Below, piece after piece: positions 23,384-34,732 of a DNA stretch of 64,000 nt (position 1 is the stretch's first letter; every line of letters begins with the position of its first letter). The DNA lies in assembly GCF_963576545.1 (NCBI RefSeq), contig NC_083644.1, forward strand, positions 27,531,393 to 27,595,392, written 5' to 3'. The DNA comes from Limanda limanda. Lineage: Eukaryota > Chordata > Actinopteri > Pleuronectiformes > Pleuronectidae. Under the pieces are notes generated by a model. That model did not search any database and was not told where the DNA came from. It saw nothing but the letters and a program-made list of their open reading frames with translations. The position numbers and the translations under genes are program-made.

Positions 23384-23426
23384 CAGTGGTTCTCAAACTT
23401 TTTCTGTCAAACACAACAAAGTGTTT
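23384..23426. mobile_element. fragment of a hAT end
   Basis: CAGTGGTTCTCAAACTTTTT is a typical hAT (Charlie-like) terminus, from memory. It is directly followed by L1 endonuclease sequence without a partner end, so it is a remnant at a deletion junction. Confidence 0.4.
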
Positions 23427-24693
23427 AACCATCTTACAAATTTAAACACTAAAATAGTCTTTTTACAAGAAACTCACCTTCTGCTGTCTTGACCCTTCAC
23501 TTGATCGATCATCCAATAAGCCCTCTGGTCTATCTAAATCATCAAAAGTAATTAAGATGTTATTGAGCAATATGCAGTCGCAGATGCCTGGCGCTTTCTC
23601 AACTCTAGTACTAAACAGTTTTCTTTCTTTTCTCCTGTCAATGGCACATTCGCCTGTATTGATTACTTTCTCATTGATAGCAAACTCCTACCTTCTGTTC
23701 GTTCATGCTCGTACAATCCCATTGTGATATCTGAGGCGGTGGACTAGTGGCAGAAACTTGGACTATGGGCAGAAAAGGTCTCTGGTTTGTCTGGTTTGAC
23801 TCCACGGAGAAACAACAACAAGACTTTTCATCTGTCCAAAAATCCAAGATGATTCTCCCTACCCTGTCTAGTGCCACTGAGCAAGGCACCTTACTCCCCC
23901 AACATCTGCTCCCCGGGCGCCGTACATGGCTGCCCACCGCTCTGTGTGTCCTGCACCAGATGGGTTAAAAGCAGAGGTTACATTTCCCTCCTTGCATGAG
24001 TGTGCTTGTGCATGTCTGTGCATGTGTTTGGGACAAATAAATGTATCTTAATCTGTATCTGACCATGCAACAATGGTTGTCGACATCTCTCTTCCTGGTA
24101 GATCTATGAAACACTCTCCCCAGCGCTTTAATTCTATATTGCTTTCTGACCCAAACTTTGTTTTGACTATTAAGAACCGCATTGATCTTTATATCTCTCA
24201 TGCATCTGGGAGGCATGCAAAGCTTACCTGAGAGGAGAGATAATATCTTACTCAGCTTATCAGAAAAAGATCACCTCAGAGAAAAGTGCTAGCCTTGCTA
24301 GAGATATATCAGAACTTCAGTCTAAATGTGTGGACTCACCCAATTCAGTTCTTTCAAAATAATTACTCATGAAAAAAGCTGAATCTGATCTCCTGGCTTC
24401 CAACAAAGCTGCAGAGTCACTGTTGAAATCACGTCATAAATATTATGAGTTTGGAGATAAACCTAGTAAACTGCTTGCACACCAACTCCGACAAGCATCT
24501 TCATCACAACATATAACTCAGATCAGTTCTACCGATGGGACAACTATTGACCCACAGGTGCTTAACAACCATTTCAGAGACTTCTATGCCAAATTATACA
24601 CCTCTGAATGCGTGGCTGATGAGAAACAATATGACAATATGTTTTTTTTAACTCTTTAGAGATTCCCTCCATTGACAGCGCAACATCATCATC
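23427..24693 (+). pseudogene. L1 ORF2 endonuclease and linker remnant
   Basis: At 23427 the frame NHLTNLNTKIVFLQETHL is the start-proximal APE endonuclease block of L1 ORF2 (Glu of QET is catalytic in the family). After a deletion, 23582-23727 reads FSFFSPVNGTFACIDYFLID, the late endonuclease block, then NPIVIS. A SINE interrupts at 23735, and at 24063 the protein continues into the endonuclease-RT linker, with ISELQSKCVDSP, a stop near 24359, then KYYEFGDKPSKLLAHQLRQ and NNHFRDFYAKLYTSE. Coding similarity stops at about 24693, where the L2 nest begins. Stops and shifts show it is inactive. The N-terminal ~30 residues of the endonuclease are missing. Confidence 0.8.
23735..24055 (+). mobile_element. 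tRNA-derived SINE
   Basis: The head has a tRNA-like box A (TGGACTAGTGGCAGA) and box B (GGTTTGACTCC), followed by a conserved body and the tail GGGACAAATAAATGTATCTTA. It is flanked by TATCTGA (23728-23734, 24056-24062). Removing SINE plus one flank restores the L1 endonuclease reading. Members of this family are common in fish (from memory). Confidence 0.88.
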
Positions 24694-24835
24694 TAATAAT
24701 AATAATACATTTTATTTGGAGGCGCCCAAGGTCACCTTACAATAAAATAATACAGGATAAAAGATAAAACCAAGAAAGATAGAAACATTAAAACAGAACA
24801 TCAACATAAAAACAAGTGAAGTGCACAGGGTCCAG

Positions 24836-25229
24836 TTATAAAGAGTATGCCAGTTTGAACAGGTGAGTTTTGAGTTGAAACTTGAATGATGTGATGGAGT
24901 CTGATTGTCTTATGTGTGGGGGGAGGGAGTTCCAGAGCCTGGGTGCTGAGCAGCTGAAGGCTCGGGCACCCATGGTACTGAGGCGTGACGTGGGGATGGT
25001 TAGCAGTCCAGAAGAGGATGAGCGGAGGGTGCAGGAGGGAGTGTATTCCTGAAGGAGGTCGTAGAGGTAAGTGGGGGCTAGATTGTGGAGAGCTTTAAAG
25101 GTGAGGAGAAGGTTTTTGTAGTCGATGTGTTGTACAGGGAGCCAGTGAAGTTGGATGAGTACAGGAGTGATGTGATCCGATGATTTGGTACAGGTGATGA
25201 TCCGGGCGGCCAAGTTGTGAATGATTTGC
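24836..25229 (-). pseudogene. L2 RT C-terminal segment
   Basis: The minus frame reads LQIIHNLAARIITCTKSS, then DHITPVLIQLHWLPVQ, APTYLYDLLQEYTPS, and ends FKFQLKTHLFKLAYSL. This is the post-RT segment of L2-clade LINEs (typical DHITPVL..LHWLPV and APRLWNSLP phrases). It follows the RT core at 34966-36116 in the element. About 140 bp of 3' UTR lies to 24694. Confidence 0.85.
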
Positions 25230-25763
25230 AGTCTGCATGGATTAAAGTTTTCCGTCGCTATGACGGATTTCCGTCAACTCCGCTCGCATAAGGCTAAAAA
25301 TGAGGTTGATGCAGATCCGAAGAGAAAAAAAAATAGGGGGGGGGGGGTGTAACACCAGGGGTTAATTTGTGCCGGATCATGCCGGAACAGGATCCGGCAC
25401 CTCTTGGTTTTGGCCTGCCCGTGTTCCGGGACTTATTTGTGCTGATCCGGTACTTCTCGTATACAAAAAAATATGAATACAAAGCTGACAACTCTCACGC
25501 TTTCGGCGTGTGACACACATCCAATTTGTCACGCCAAAAATGAAAGTGATTTCTTACAAGTTGCCAATACGTCGATCGCGAATGCTGTGTGGTCCGGCGC
25601 CGCCACGCCCCCCCCCCTGACAAGGGGTCCGCCGCGGACGAGGTTCGCTACACCGTCCAGGGCAGGGGGTGGCGGCGGCGGCTAAAGACACACCGCCGCT
25701 GATGTGACGTTTTGTAATAAATCTCTCATTTGATTTTGTGTTTGCAACTTATGCAACAAGTTA

Positions 25764-26130
25764 ATTGAGGAGCTGAAGGTGCTTTACGAACAGTACTGGC
25801 CCGAGGACGCAGGTGCGCTGTATGGAGAGACTGAGGTTGAGTCATACGGGCCTACAGAAAACACAGAGATTCGGAGGAAAAGACATCCCCGATGAACTGA
25901 TGGAGTTACTTGTTGCTGCCAACAGCATTCCTATTGCGAGTGCTGAATGTGAGCGCGGATTTTCGCAAATGAACTTAATTTGCACTCCCAACCGTACCTC
26001 TCTGCTCACATCCACCATATCATCTTTACTCTTCCTAAATCTTGTTGGACCCCCCCTGGCTAAATTCAATCCAGTCCGTGAGGTCTTGGGTGGCCAAAGG
26101 ACACAGAACTGCCACAGACACACGCAGTAA
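25764..26130 (+). pseudogene. hAT transposase C-terminal remnant (KIAA1586-like type)
   Basis: Two frames are needed: IEELKVLYEQYWPEDAGALY at 25764, then from about 25870 GGKDIPDELMELLVAANSIP, IASAECERGFSQMNLICTP and TISSLLFLNLVGPPLAKFNP, ending at 26130. The AECERGFS...LLF block is the hAT C-terminal dimerisation domain. The closest pattern I recall is the KIAA1586-like group. The catalytic DDE region is absent, and about 70 bases between the two frames are shifted or deleted. Confidence 0.8.
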
Positions 26131-26185
26131 AACCTCCGGGAGGAGGAGAATCCGGACATGGTCGTGATGTGGGGTGTTTTGGACT

Positions 26186-26835
26186 TGTTGCGGGTGGAAA
26201 TCAAAGGCAGGAGGCGTCGTTCTCAAGTTAAAATTAAGCAGGTTTATTCAGAGGTCACAGGTCAGGAAACTGCGGTGTCTAGCAAATGATCATGCATGGT
26301 CCACTGATCCTGTACAGGAAAAATGGCGCTGAGGCAGAGTACGCAGAAAGCTTATATATCGATACTGGGCATGACAGAGGTTCTTCTTGGATTGGGATTG
26401 GTCGGATCTCGTCGGGTCGTCCTCCTGGCGTCGTTTGGTCCTCCTCCTGGCGTTGCGTGATGACGTGCAAGCCGTGTCGCGGTTACTAGAGTTCATGAGC
26501 ATATTGCCTTGTGTGTGTGCTTATTTTATGTGTGTGTGAAGTGAAGTGAGGTCATAGAAAACTGTGAGAAAGGCCTGAAAACCTCTAGTCTAATCTGTCC
26601 GCTGTGTGTGTGTGAGGGAGTCTCAGAACTAATATAATGAAGTGATTCATGAAGCCAGAGGTTTGAAAACCTGTTATCTGTCCGCTATGGCAGACTCCCT
26701 TTTTAAGGAGTATGAAACATTCTGAGGTTGAGAAGCAGGAGAAGAACTATGTGTTATGTTTGTGTGTTTGCGCTATTTGTATCTGACTACACGTTAAAGT
26801 ATGTGTATGTGTGTGAACAGTGGTGTATTGTCAAT
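26186..26835 (-). mobile_element. solo LTR (ATTGACA...GCAACA family), copy 2
   Basis: Minus-strand start ATTGACAATACACC at 26835 and end CACCCGCAACA at 26186. The flanks are GGACT and AGACT (4 of 5). TATA-like TATCGATATA near 26360 and AATAAACC near 26244. It inserted just downstream of the hAT transposase remnant. Confidence 0.78.
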
Positions 26836-26839
26836 AGAC

Positions 26840-28480
26840 TAAATATGATGAGCTGTAACACATACACATACTTTAACGTGTAGTCACGTTAAAGTATGTG
26901 CAATCTAACAGCCCTCCAAATTGACATTTCTAGTGAAGTGTAAAATGTGTACGTTTCTTTATTATGTAGTAAAATCTCAGTAAGATTTTGTCATTTATCT
27001 TGTGATTTCAGAATATAAATGTAGAGATCCACAACACATGTCTTCCTCTTGTCTATTAATAGGCCGCCGTGCCAATCTTTAAATAATAATAATGGAAGAT
27101 TTATGTGATTTATTGTAAGCTTTGAACTTTTTTTTTTATGTTTTACAAGTTAGATCTATGTTGAGAAATGAATTGCTGACTGTAAGTCCCACCTGTGTTG
27201 ATGTGGGCATTTGCCTGTGCTGTATAGCCTAAAATAATTGTAAATTATTGTCATAAAATTTATACCATGGATATTAATTGAAATTAAGGCTTGTAAGTCC
27301 CACAGCATTGTCAGTGGGCATTTGCATGTTTTTTTCATCACCGTTTTCTGTATGCGTTCCGGGACCTGTGCCCGTCTCGTCACCCCTGCGCTGTCATTTG
27401 TACTTTGCGTTCCGGCACCTTGTGATTTACAAATTAAGCACTGTGTAACACTGATATGATTTGCAATAACTTCACCAATCAGCTGTGATTTTTTTAACCT
27501 TTTGTTTGTGAACCATGCCTTGCGTCTTTCTCATGTTTGAATGGATAAGTTGACGCGGCATTCAAAAAAAAAATCCATGCGTTGGCAGAGCATTGGAAAT
27601 AAATCCCCATGCGTTGTGCTTGGTTTTCTTGTGTTTGGCAATTTAGCTAGTGTTTCGGATTAAGTTGAGTTGTGGCAAAAAATGACTGTTTGAACAGATA
27701 GACCATCTTGTGTTTCGCTTTGATCAGTCATGGCCACCGGTGTATCAATCATTGTCGGCAGATACAGAAATAATTAAATAAAAAGTTCTAAATCAACAGA
27801 CGTCTTAAAATGCTCTCCTTTTCTTTTGGCCTGGACCTACACGATGTAGAGAATTATTGAAAAAGGAGCAGAAGCGTGAGAAAAGGCTTACAATTAAAGA
27901 ATCAAAGAAAGAAAGACGAACCGACGTTTATATGCCTATAGGCTATATTTACAAAAACGCATTTGCGCGGACTGATCCTAAAGCCATTTATCCTTCTTCT
28001 CTCTCGTTTTGTATTCTGTGCAATGAAAATCAAGAAGCAAGTAAAAATCGAAGTTATCCATGTTGTTACTTTCAGTGCATTATGAGCCTATATCTAGGCA
28101 TATTTGTTGGAATGTGTGAACCAACGCAAATCAGATAACTGCAACTTTCATGCAGTCTTTAACGAACATTTACGCAACATGTGTGTTGGCCAAAATAATA
28201 TTGCAAATATTGCGTAATACAATTTGGTTTAGCCTACTTTTAAACATATGAACTATTTAAAATTATACTCGGCCTGGATTTTGGAGCACATCCAAACATT
28301 TTCATGCTTACACCTGTCTTCACAACGGTAAGGAGAGCAAATTGATGAGTTCAGTAATCCGGCCCGTCTACTCATGCACGCCGCATGTTCCGACAACACC
28401 AATGAAGAACACACCCCTCCGTTTTCGGCTCATTTTACCTTACTGTTAGATTTATTTTTTAATGTCAAAATATTGGTTGG
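26840..28480. other. no recognisable gene
   Basis: 26840-27443 is the rest of the hAT, with a small inverted fragment of the LTR (CACTTTAACG-type words at 26862-26902). 27452-28480 is AT-rich sequence of the 9.7-kb element upstream of its transposase and could hold the promoter. The frame at 27857-28138 has no family features. Confidence 0.5.
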
Positions 28481-28631
28481 AGATATAGAAGGGGCGCCAA
28501 AATACGCGCCCGGGAAAAAAATAAAAAATTATAATTGTGTTGTTTTTTGGGGGGGCGCATTATTTGGCGCTCCCCCTCTAGATGGCGCTCTAGGCGGCCG
28601 CCTATGCCGCCTGTAGGAAAGGCCGCCACTG
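28480..28631. mobile_element. fragment of a hAT-like repeat end
   Basis: The GC-rich stretch ends GGCCGCCACTG, i.e. CAGTGGCGGCC on the other strand, a hAT-like terminus. It begins around GGGGCGCCAAAATACGCGCC. No partner end was found. Confidence 0.4.
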
Positions 28632-28671
28632 CTATCAAAGCAGCAGTCACTTTGCTTTCGGTTTTGGCAGC

Positions 28672-30825
28672 ATGGACGCGCTTCTACTGAAGGAAGGCAG
28701 TGATGTGTCGGAAATCGATAAAACGGTAAAAAATAAGTGGAGATGGGCTTGGCTATGCGAAGTAGGTGATAATGGCAAGCCATTTAGCTCTTGGTGCAAA
28801 AAAATGAAAATGCCAGGAGTTTGCTTTTGTGTGGTGTGCCATAAAAAAATAGTGTATGGGAGCAATGGCAAGAAAGTCCTTTCACGCCATCAGTCTGAAG
28901 CTAGCCATAAGGCTAATGTTAGAGCTCTTCGGCACACATCGTCATTGCCTGGTGCTGCAGTCACCACAACAGAAGTAGGTCCCTCCATGGCTGATCGTGT
29001 CTGCACGCAGAAAGTGCGAATTTGCTCTTTCATAGCAGAGCATGACCTGTCCCTGACCATATCACAGCCCCTTGTCAACCTGATTCGATCAGTTGCAGAA
29101 GACCAGAGCGCACTCTCCAGGCTGTCATTGTGCAACGCACACGCCTCCTACTTGTGCACACATGGCATTGCAGCCTATTGCAAAACAGAGTTGTCCATGA
29201 AGCTACAAACAAAGATGTTATCTTTGAATGCAGATGAGGCAACTGATGTTAATATGGACAAGATTTTAAATGTGCTTGTACGGTTCTTTGATGAGGATTT
29301 GGGTAAAGTTGTGACCCAGCATTTTGGATCAAGGAAAGTCAACATTGCAGATGCCTCAACCCTCAAAAATGCAATCGAAGAAATCCTCCACTCATACAAT
29401 TTGAACTGGGATCAGGTCATGTCTGTTTTGCTTGACAACTGCAGCGTCATGAGAGGAAAGCGATCTGGAGTGGAGACCCAGATCAGGAAAGAAAACAATG
29501 CACTCCTTGACATCAGTGGAGACACGGTGCATATGGTGTCAAATTCTGCCAAGGCCCTTTTGAATCCATTCAAGAGTTGTGTTGAAGAATTCTGTACGGA
29601 TGTGTATTATGACATTGAAAAGTTTCCAAAGCAGAAGGAGCTGTTTGGAGAGTTTCAATCTCTTCTACACATGAAGAACAAGAGCCTGATCCGCCCCATC
29701 AGCAGCAGGTTCCTTCAGATGCTGGAGGTGTGCAACAGGATAAGGGAGCTAGTGGATCCACTGATTGCACACTATTTCAGCTTCCTGTCACCCCATGATC
29801 AGCGCAAATACAGGTGAGATGCCAGTAGTCTAGTCTTTCCTTTCAATATTTTCTTCATCAAATGTTTTAAATTAAATTAAAAGTCAGATCAAATGCAATA
29901 ATTGTATTTACTCTGCTTACTCCTCTTAGTCTTATGTATGTCCTATGTTTGTATTTAAATGTTTTACAGATGGCTGCTCAACCAGGTTCTGCAGAAGCAT
30001 GGGGTTACAGCTGAGGAAAAGGCTAGGATGGATGTACTACATCAACAACTTGCCAAATCAACAAAGGGTCAAACCGATGTAAATAGTGACAGGAAGACAA
30101 GAATCTGTGTACTTTTCACAGAGTTCAGTAAGCTCACAGCCATTATAGACCTATACAGAGGTATACTCCCATCCTTCCAGGTCTTCCTCAAAAAACTGCA
30201 GTATGAAAAGCCTATGCTTCATGTTCTGCATGTCGAAATGGTGCTGCTGGTGAGAGACGTTCTCTCCAAGTTTATGAAGCCCGATGCCATCCCTTTGGAT
30301 GTGAAGAGCTTGATTAATCTGGATATACAGAACAAAGACCTGCAGTATCCAGATAAATTGTTGTCGGTTGGGAAATTCAGCCATTGTGTAGTCAACAAGG
30401 CCAGAGTGGAGAAGAAACCTTGGGTGAAGGAGTTATACACCTCACTCAGAGAGGGCTACATCAAGGCAGCTGCATTCCTGATAAAAAACCTCCCCTTGAG
30501 CAACGTCATCAGTTCCTCTTTGTCTGCACTGTCACCTTCGTTGATCCAGGACCAAAACGTGCTTACTGCATTTAGCACTTTGGCCAAGGCTCTGCCAAAT
30601 GTCATCACCACTAATGAACTGGGCGAGCTGGATGAAGAGGGGAGGGCCTACCAGACTGACCTGGATCTGGAGGACAAGGCCAAAGGTTTTGATGAGAATT
30701 CTGCACGTATTGATGCTGACTGGTGGAGGGAAATCTTTGTAATGAAGACACCAGAAGGCTCAATCAGATTTCCTGTCTTGGGCAAATTGGTGAGGGCACT
30801 GCTCTCTTTGTTTAAACATTGAGAC
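28672..30825 (+). CDS. BED-finger hAT-like transposase, two exons
   Basis: Exon 1 (28672-29813) ends AAATACAG/GTGAGA. The intron is 156 bp (29814-29969, ending TGTTTTACAG) and exon 2 (29970 on) restores the frame as KYRWLLNQ. The joined protein is about 664 residues. Near the N-terminus is a zinc finger Cys53-x2-Cys56...His73-x5-His79 of BED type. Then comes an RNase-H-like core with the candidate catalytic Asp188 in LNADEATDVN and Asp255 in SVLLDNCSVMRGKRSGVE, and an all-helical segment. Near the C-terminus DADWWREIFVMKTPEG and FPVLGKLVRALLSL lead into where hAT proteins have the NADVERVFS-type dimerisation block. That block is missing: the frame runs into a stop (30823). In another frame, NIETYEGLAVIKTHLKAA (30815 on) continues the family pattern, so a deletion or shift of roughly 100-200 bp is likely at about 30810. 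Otherwise intact over 2 kb. Confidence 0.75.
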
Positions 30826-30887
30826 CTATGAAGGCTTGGCTGTGATCAAAACACACCTGAAGGCAGCAGAACAAACAGCCTCTAAGA

Positions 30888-31749
30888 CAGTGGTTCTTAA
30901 CCTTATTGGAGGTACTGAACCCTGCAAGCTTCATCAGTGCATTCACCGAACCCTTCGTAATTGAAAAAATAAAATATATTATTATTTCTTCAAAACATAG
31001 GTATATCATTTGTTAGTGCACAAAATGAACCATGCATCAGTTGCACACAAAATCAATGTGTTCAAAGAACAAAACCAACCATAAAAACCAACAAAAACAT
31101 AAATTAATGAATATTTACTGCAAATCAATGTGACTTTTGCTGTTGCCTTTCAGATACAAGTTCAGGAATGCACGGCTTCACCTTGGCAAGTGCCACTTTC
31201 ATATCATTTTCGCAACAAAGTCTGTTCCTTTTCTTAATTTTCATGTCTTCTATCAAAAAGGATTGCTCGCACAAATACGTTGTAACAAACAGTGTGAGTA
31301 TCTCAAGGGCAATAAGGGGGTGTGGTACGATTTGGTGACACCAAAACGTTGAGAGCGTTGTTGTTCTGCAGAGTTGCTGTTGAAGCTGGCTCTGCTGAAT
31401 GACGTACAATCAGAACAGCCACAAGTTGACTACTGAGCGCACCAAGCAGCACAGATATCAAAGCTAAGCAATGTGGCGTGATCAGCTGCAACCAGCTTTA
31501 TCACTGCGGAGTGTGACGTCACGAATAATACGAGTAGCCTGAATTTCTTTTGTGTAACACACTTTTACTAAGCAACAAAATTGTGTGTTACCAAATTGTG
31601 GGCAGCCAATTTTTTGACGGCCGACAAAAATGGCCAGACATTGCTAGTGTGAACCGGGCTATACTGTGTGTGTTTTGACCCCTGCCGAACCCCTGAGAGT
31701 GACTCACCGAACCCCTGGGGTTCGATCGAACCCAGGTTAAGAACCACTG
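30888..31749 (-). mobile_element. hAT element inside the transposase gene
   Basis: Both ends begin CAGTGGTTCTTAACCT when read inward (16 of 16). The flanks are the exact octamer CTCTAAGA (30880-30887, 31750-31757). It carries a short piece of its own transposase on the minus strand. Removing it with one flank joins the host protein in frame (ASK then MTISAAMRSS). Confidence 0.93.
31125..31409 (-). pseudogene. hAT transposase C-terminal piece (ZBED5-like type)
   Basis: The minus frame has PLIALEILTLFVTTYLCEQS, then KKRNRLCCENDMKVALAKV and IPELVSERQQQKSH. This is the end of the hAT dimerisation domain as found in ZBED5-like proteins (from memory). The FSSL piece after CEQS is altered and upstream domains are deleted, so the element is non-autonomous. 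Confidence 0.8.
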
Positions 31750-31756
31750 CTCTAAG

Positions 31757-33067
31757 ATGACAATTAGTGCTGCAATGAGGAGTTCGTGTCTCTCATCATT
31801 TCACCGGTACAAATGCCATCTTGAGAAGAAGAAAGAGAAAATGAATGAAGAGAAGGATCGGAAAATCAGGGAAGCATTAAAAGTCCTCTCAGCAGTGAGG
31901 GCGAAGAAGGTGAAAAAAGCTTCCACCTCTTCATCATCTTCATCTACTTCTGCTGCCAGACACTCCTCCTCCTCCACTAGAGCCTCCCACTCATACAGCT
32001 CAAGAAGAGCCATGTGTGCAACCAAATCTTCCCACCCTTTATCCTCCAAAACCAGAGGAGCTACCCCTGCAGGCCACCCCCCCTCCTCCTCTTCCTCATC
32101 TCCCTCATCTGGAAAAGCTACCTCTGCAGGCCACCTCCCATCTTTCACATCCAGAAAAGCTACCCCTGCAGGCCACTTCCCATCTTCATCATCTGGAAAA
32201 GCTACCCCTGCAGGAAAATCCTTAAAAGGCACTACTGCAGGAACCTCCTCCTCCTCCTCCTCCTCCTCCTCCTCCTCCTCCACCCCTGCAGGAAAATCCT
32301 TAAAAGGCACTACTGCAGGAACCTCCTCCTCCTCCACCTCTACCCCTGCAGGAAAACCCCTCTCCTCAAAAAGCACGCCTGCTAGAACCCCCTCCACCTC
32401 CTCCTCCTCTACCCCTGCAGGAAAACTCCTCTCCTCAAAAGGAACTGCTGCAGGAACCTCCTCCTCCTCTTCCTCCTTATCTACCCCTGCAGGAAAACCC
32501 CTCTCCTCAAAAGAAACTGCTGCAGGAACCTCCTCCTCCTCCTCCTCCTTATCTACCCCTGCAGGAAAACCCAGTTCCTCAAAAAGCACGCCTGCTAGAA
32601 CCCCTCCACCTCCTCCTCCTCCTCCTCTACCCCTGCAGGAAAACCCCTCTCCTCAAAAGGAACTGCTGCAGGAACCTCCTCCTCCTCTTCCTCCTTATCT
32701 ACCCCTGCAGGAAAATCCCTCTCCTCAAAAGGAACTGCTGCAGGAACCTCCTCCTCCTCTTCCTCCTTATCTACCCCTGCAGGAAAACCCAGCTCCTCAA
32801 AAAGCACTCCTGCTAGAACCTCCTCCTCCTCTAACCCTGCAGGAAAACCCCTCTCTTCAAAAGGAACTCCTGCAGGAGCCTCCTCCTGAAAAGGCACTTC
32901 TGTTGGAACTCCCTCTTCCTCCTCCTCCTCTGGCTCATTTAAAGCCACACCTGCAGAAAAAACCCTTTTCCTCTCCTCCTGGGCCAAAAAAACCTCCCCA
33001 GAAACGGGCATCAGGTGTCCTGAAGTTAGATGACTTTGGATTCACCACTAAAAGGCCAAAGAAGTAG
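31757..33067 (+). pseudogene. C-terminal tail of the BED-finger transposase
   Basis: The 436-codon frame starts MTISAAMRSSCLSSFHRYK and continues as a charged helix (LEKKKEKMNEEKDRKIREAL), which is how this transposase type ends in my memory. Then come about 330 residues of low complexity, first Ser/Thr/Ala units (TPAGKPLSSKGTAAGTSSS), then from about 32600 Pro/Leu/Gln units (LPLQENPSPQKELLQEPPPP) from the same DNA unit read in another frame. It ends with a basic segment and SGVLKLDDFGFTTKRPKK. The charged part joins the exon-2 protein once hAT 30888-31749 is removed. The final short motif could be a nuclear localisation signal. Long frames on the minus strand across the repeats are shadows. 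Whether the low-complexity part was ever translated is unknown. Confidence 0.6.
32150..32900. repeat. coding minisatellite, about 60-75-bp units
   Basis: Tandem units share CCCCTGCAGGAAAA, then CTCCTCAAAA, then ACTGCTGCAGGAACC, and are separated by CCTCCT runs of variable length. Changes in the CCT run shift the frame between units, yet no stop appears in three of the six frames over long distances. Confidence 0.9.
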
Positions 33068-33114
33068 ACCTTTTCATTTTCTCTTCTTGTGTCTCAGTGT
33101 TTTAACTTATTTAG

Positions 33115-33321
33115 TAGGGATGAGCGAGTACAGCATTATCTGTATCTGTATCTGTTTACCATATGAATTATCCGTATCCGTACTCGGAGTGGGCGGGGCC
33201 TAACCCGGAAGTGGGTGTGATTTAACCCGGAAGTGGGCTGGTTCAACATAACTTTCTTTTTAAACTTTAAATTTTTTTTATGATATATATATATATTTTT
33301 TTAAATTTGTTTCCACACCAG

Positions 33322-33352
<31 letters not shown>

Positions 33353-34626
33353 AGTGAGTAAGAGAGAGACAGAGTGACGCGGTGTAAAGGTCACCTAAGG
33401 GCACCTTATGTATTGATAAAAAGTGCATATGTCATTAGTCAGACGCCTCAAAACTATAAGAATGAGGGAATGGATCTGTGTATGTATTTGTTTATTATTT
33501 GTGTGATTATGTATATATGGGGTTCTGTAACGGGAAATGTGTTAAATATGGGGAAGTGACGTCCCGACGGGGTGTGTGTGGTTTTTTGATGCTGCGGGCT
33601 GTCGGTGCGGCCAGAGGTTCAAGGGCCAGGAGATCAATTACAACTTGCAAGGATTTTTCTCTGGAACGGGATTATTGCCTGGGAGTCACGTAATGGATTA
33701 TTTCAAGGACTGAACATTTTCTGGGCACTGGAAGGGGGTGAGAAAGCGTGGACTTTGTTTGGATTTGTTTGCGACACTCACCTCGCCACACCTGCAGTCA
33801 TTTCGTTTGGACGTTTGTTTGGGGATTATATTATGGACCTGGGGGGGGAAATATTGATGTTTGAATGTGTGTAAATACCGTGTTTATGTTTACGGGTCCG
33901 CCATTGTTTGCGGGCACGAGCGCGGGGATATGTGGGGTTTGATTGGTATTTTGTTTAAATACAGTGTATAATACGCAACCTGTTTGAGTCAAATTCGTTT
34001 ATATTTATATTTATTTAATTAGGGGTTAGACCGATAACAAGGTCATCGGTCCAACCAGGGATTTTTCGTTTATGATAACTTGGTCGGGCAGCGCGCAAGG
34101 TACACAGCGGGTCGGATCCGCCCGTGTCCTTAAAATTAAAGCATAGAACATTTCCCCTGGGGTTTAAGCAGGGCGATTTGTTACAGCGGGTCTCTCCTGC
34201 TTCGGATGAGGATAATTAAAACAAACACGGTATAATCACATTCATATGAACTAGAGCGATGCAGCGGGGAAAAAAAAAAAAATCTCCGACAGGCAGAGAC
34301 GCAACGCGTGTCGCTTCTACCAGCACCACGTCTGAACGAACCCACGTTTAACAGAACTCTACTGGTTAATAAGTTAGTACAAACTGAAATAAAAACAAAC
34401 TTCAAGCTGAAGAAACCCTAAACGTTAACGGAAAAGACCCGTGAACCTGAGTGACTGAGAGACAGAGAGCTGTTCTGTGAGTGTGCGAGCAGAGCCGTGT
34501 GTGACGGGAGGAGCGCTGTGACGCTGGGTGAGGATTTTCATTCAGTCCGAGCACAGATATTGACGAGTATTAATCGGATAATACTCGTACTCGGCAAAAG
34601 TGCTCCGAGTATCCGGCTCATCTCTA
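33115..34626. mobile_element. hAT MITE of the TAGRGATGAGC family, copy c (reverse)
   Basis: Starts TAGGGATGAGCGAG and ends CCGGCTCATCTCTA. The flanks are the exact octamer TTATTTAG (33107-33114, 34627-34634). It lies in the 3' flank of the transposase gene and is itself split by the solo LTR 33383-34185. Confidence 0.92.
33383..34185 (+). mobile_element. solo LTR, 803 bp, nested in MITE copy c
   Basis: Starts TGTAAAGGTCACC and ends GGCGATTTGTTACA, flanked by GCGG on both sides (33379-33382, 34186-34189). A TATA-like TAAATACAGTGTATAAT lies at about 33956-33973, with downstream R/U5-like sequence. Comparison with the other MITE copies shows the 803 bp as extra. The 4-bp TSD fits Gypsy/ERV-type integrases. 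Confidence 0.85.
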
Positions 34627-34732
34627 TTATTTAGTACTGTTATCTTTTAAGTTATAAGTTATCTTTTTGTGTTACACCGTTTTGCTCAAACATTGTTCTC
34701 TTTAATATAATTGTTCTTGAAAGCATTGTGGA

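Larger units (their letters stand above)
25356..27443 (+). mobile_element. hAT element with a transposase remnant and a solo LTR
   Basis: Ends CAGGGGTTAATTTGT and, inverted, CAGTGCTTAATTTGT (13 of 15). The flanks are the exact octamer TGTAACAC (25348-25355, 27444-27451). It contains the C-terminal part of a hAT transposase at 25764-26130 and the solo LTR 26186-26835. The 5' transposase domains are deleted. Confidence 0.9.

Noticed and set aside
23735..23810. tRNA gene
   Set aside because: Box A and B are present but the body is part of a SINE with tail and target duplication; no plausible cloverleaf.
27857..28138. 93-codon plus frame as a gene
   Set aside because: No family features, low-complexity Lys/Glu start, in AT-rich DNA upstream of a transposase.
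31801..32589. 262-codon minus frame, Glu/Val/Phe-rich
   Set aside because: Mirror of the coding minisatellite on the plus strand; the plus strand has the domain continuity with the transposase.
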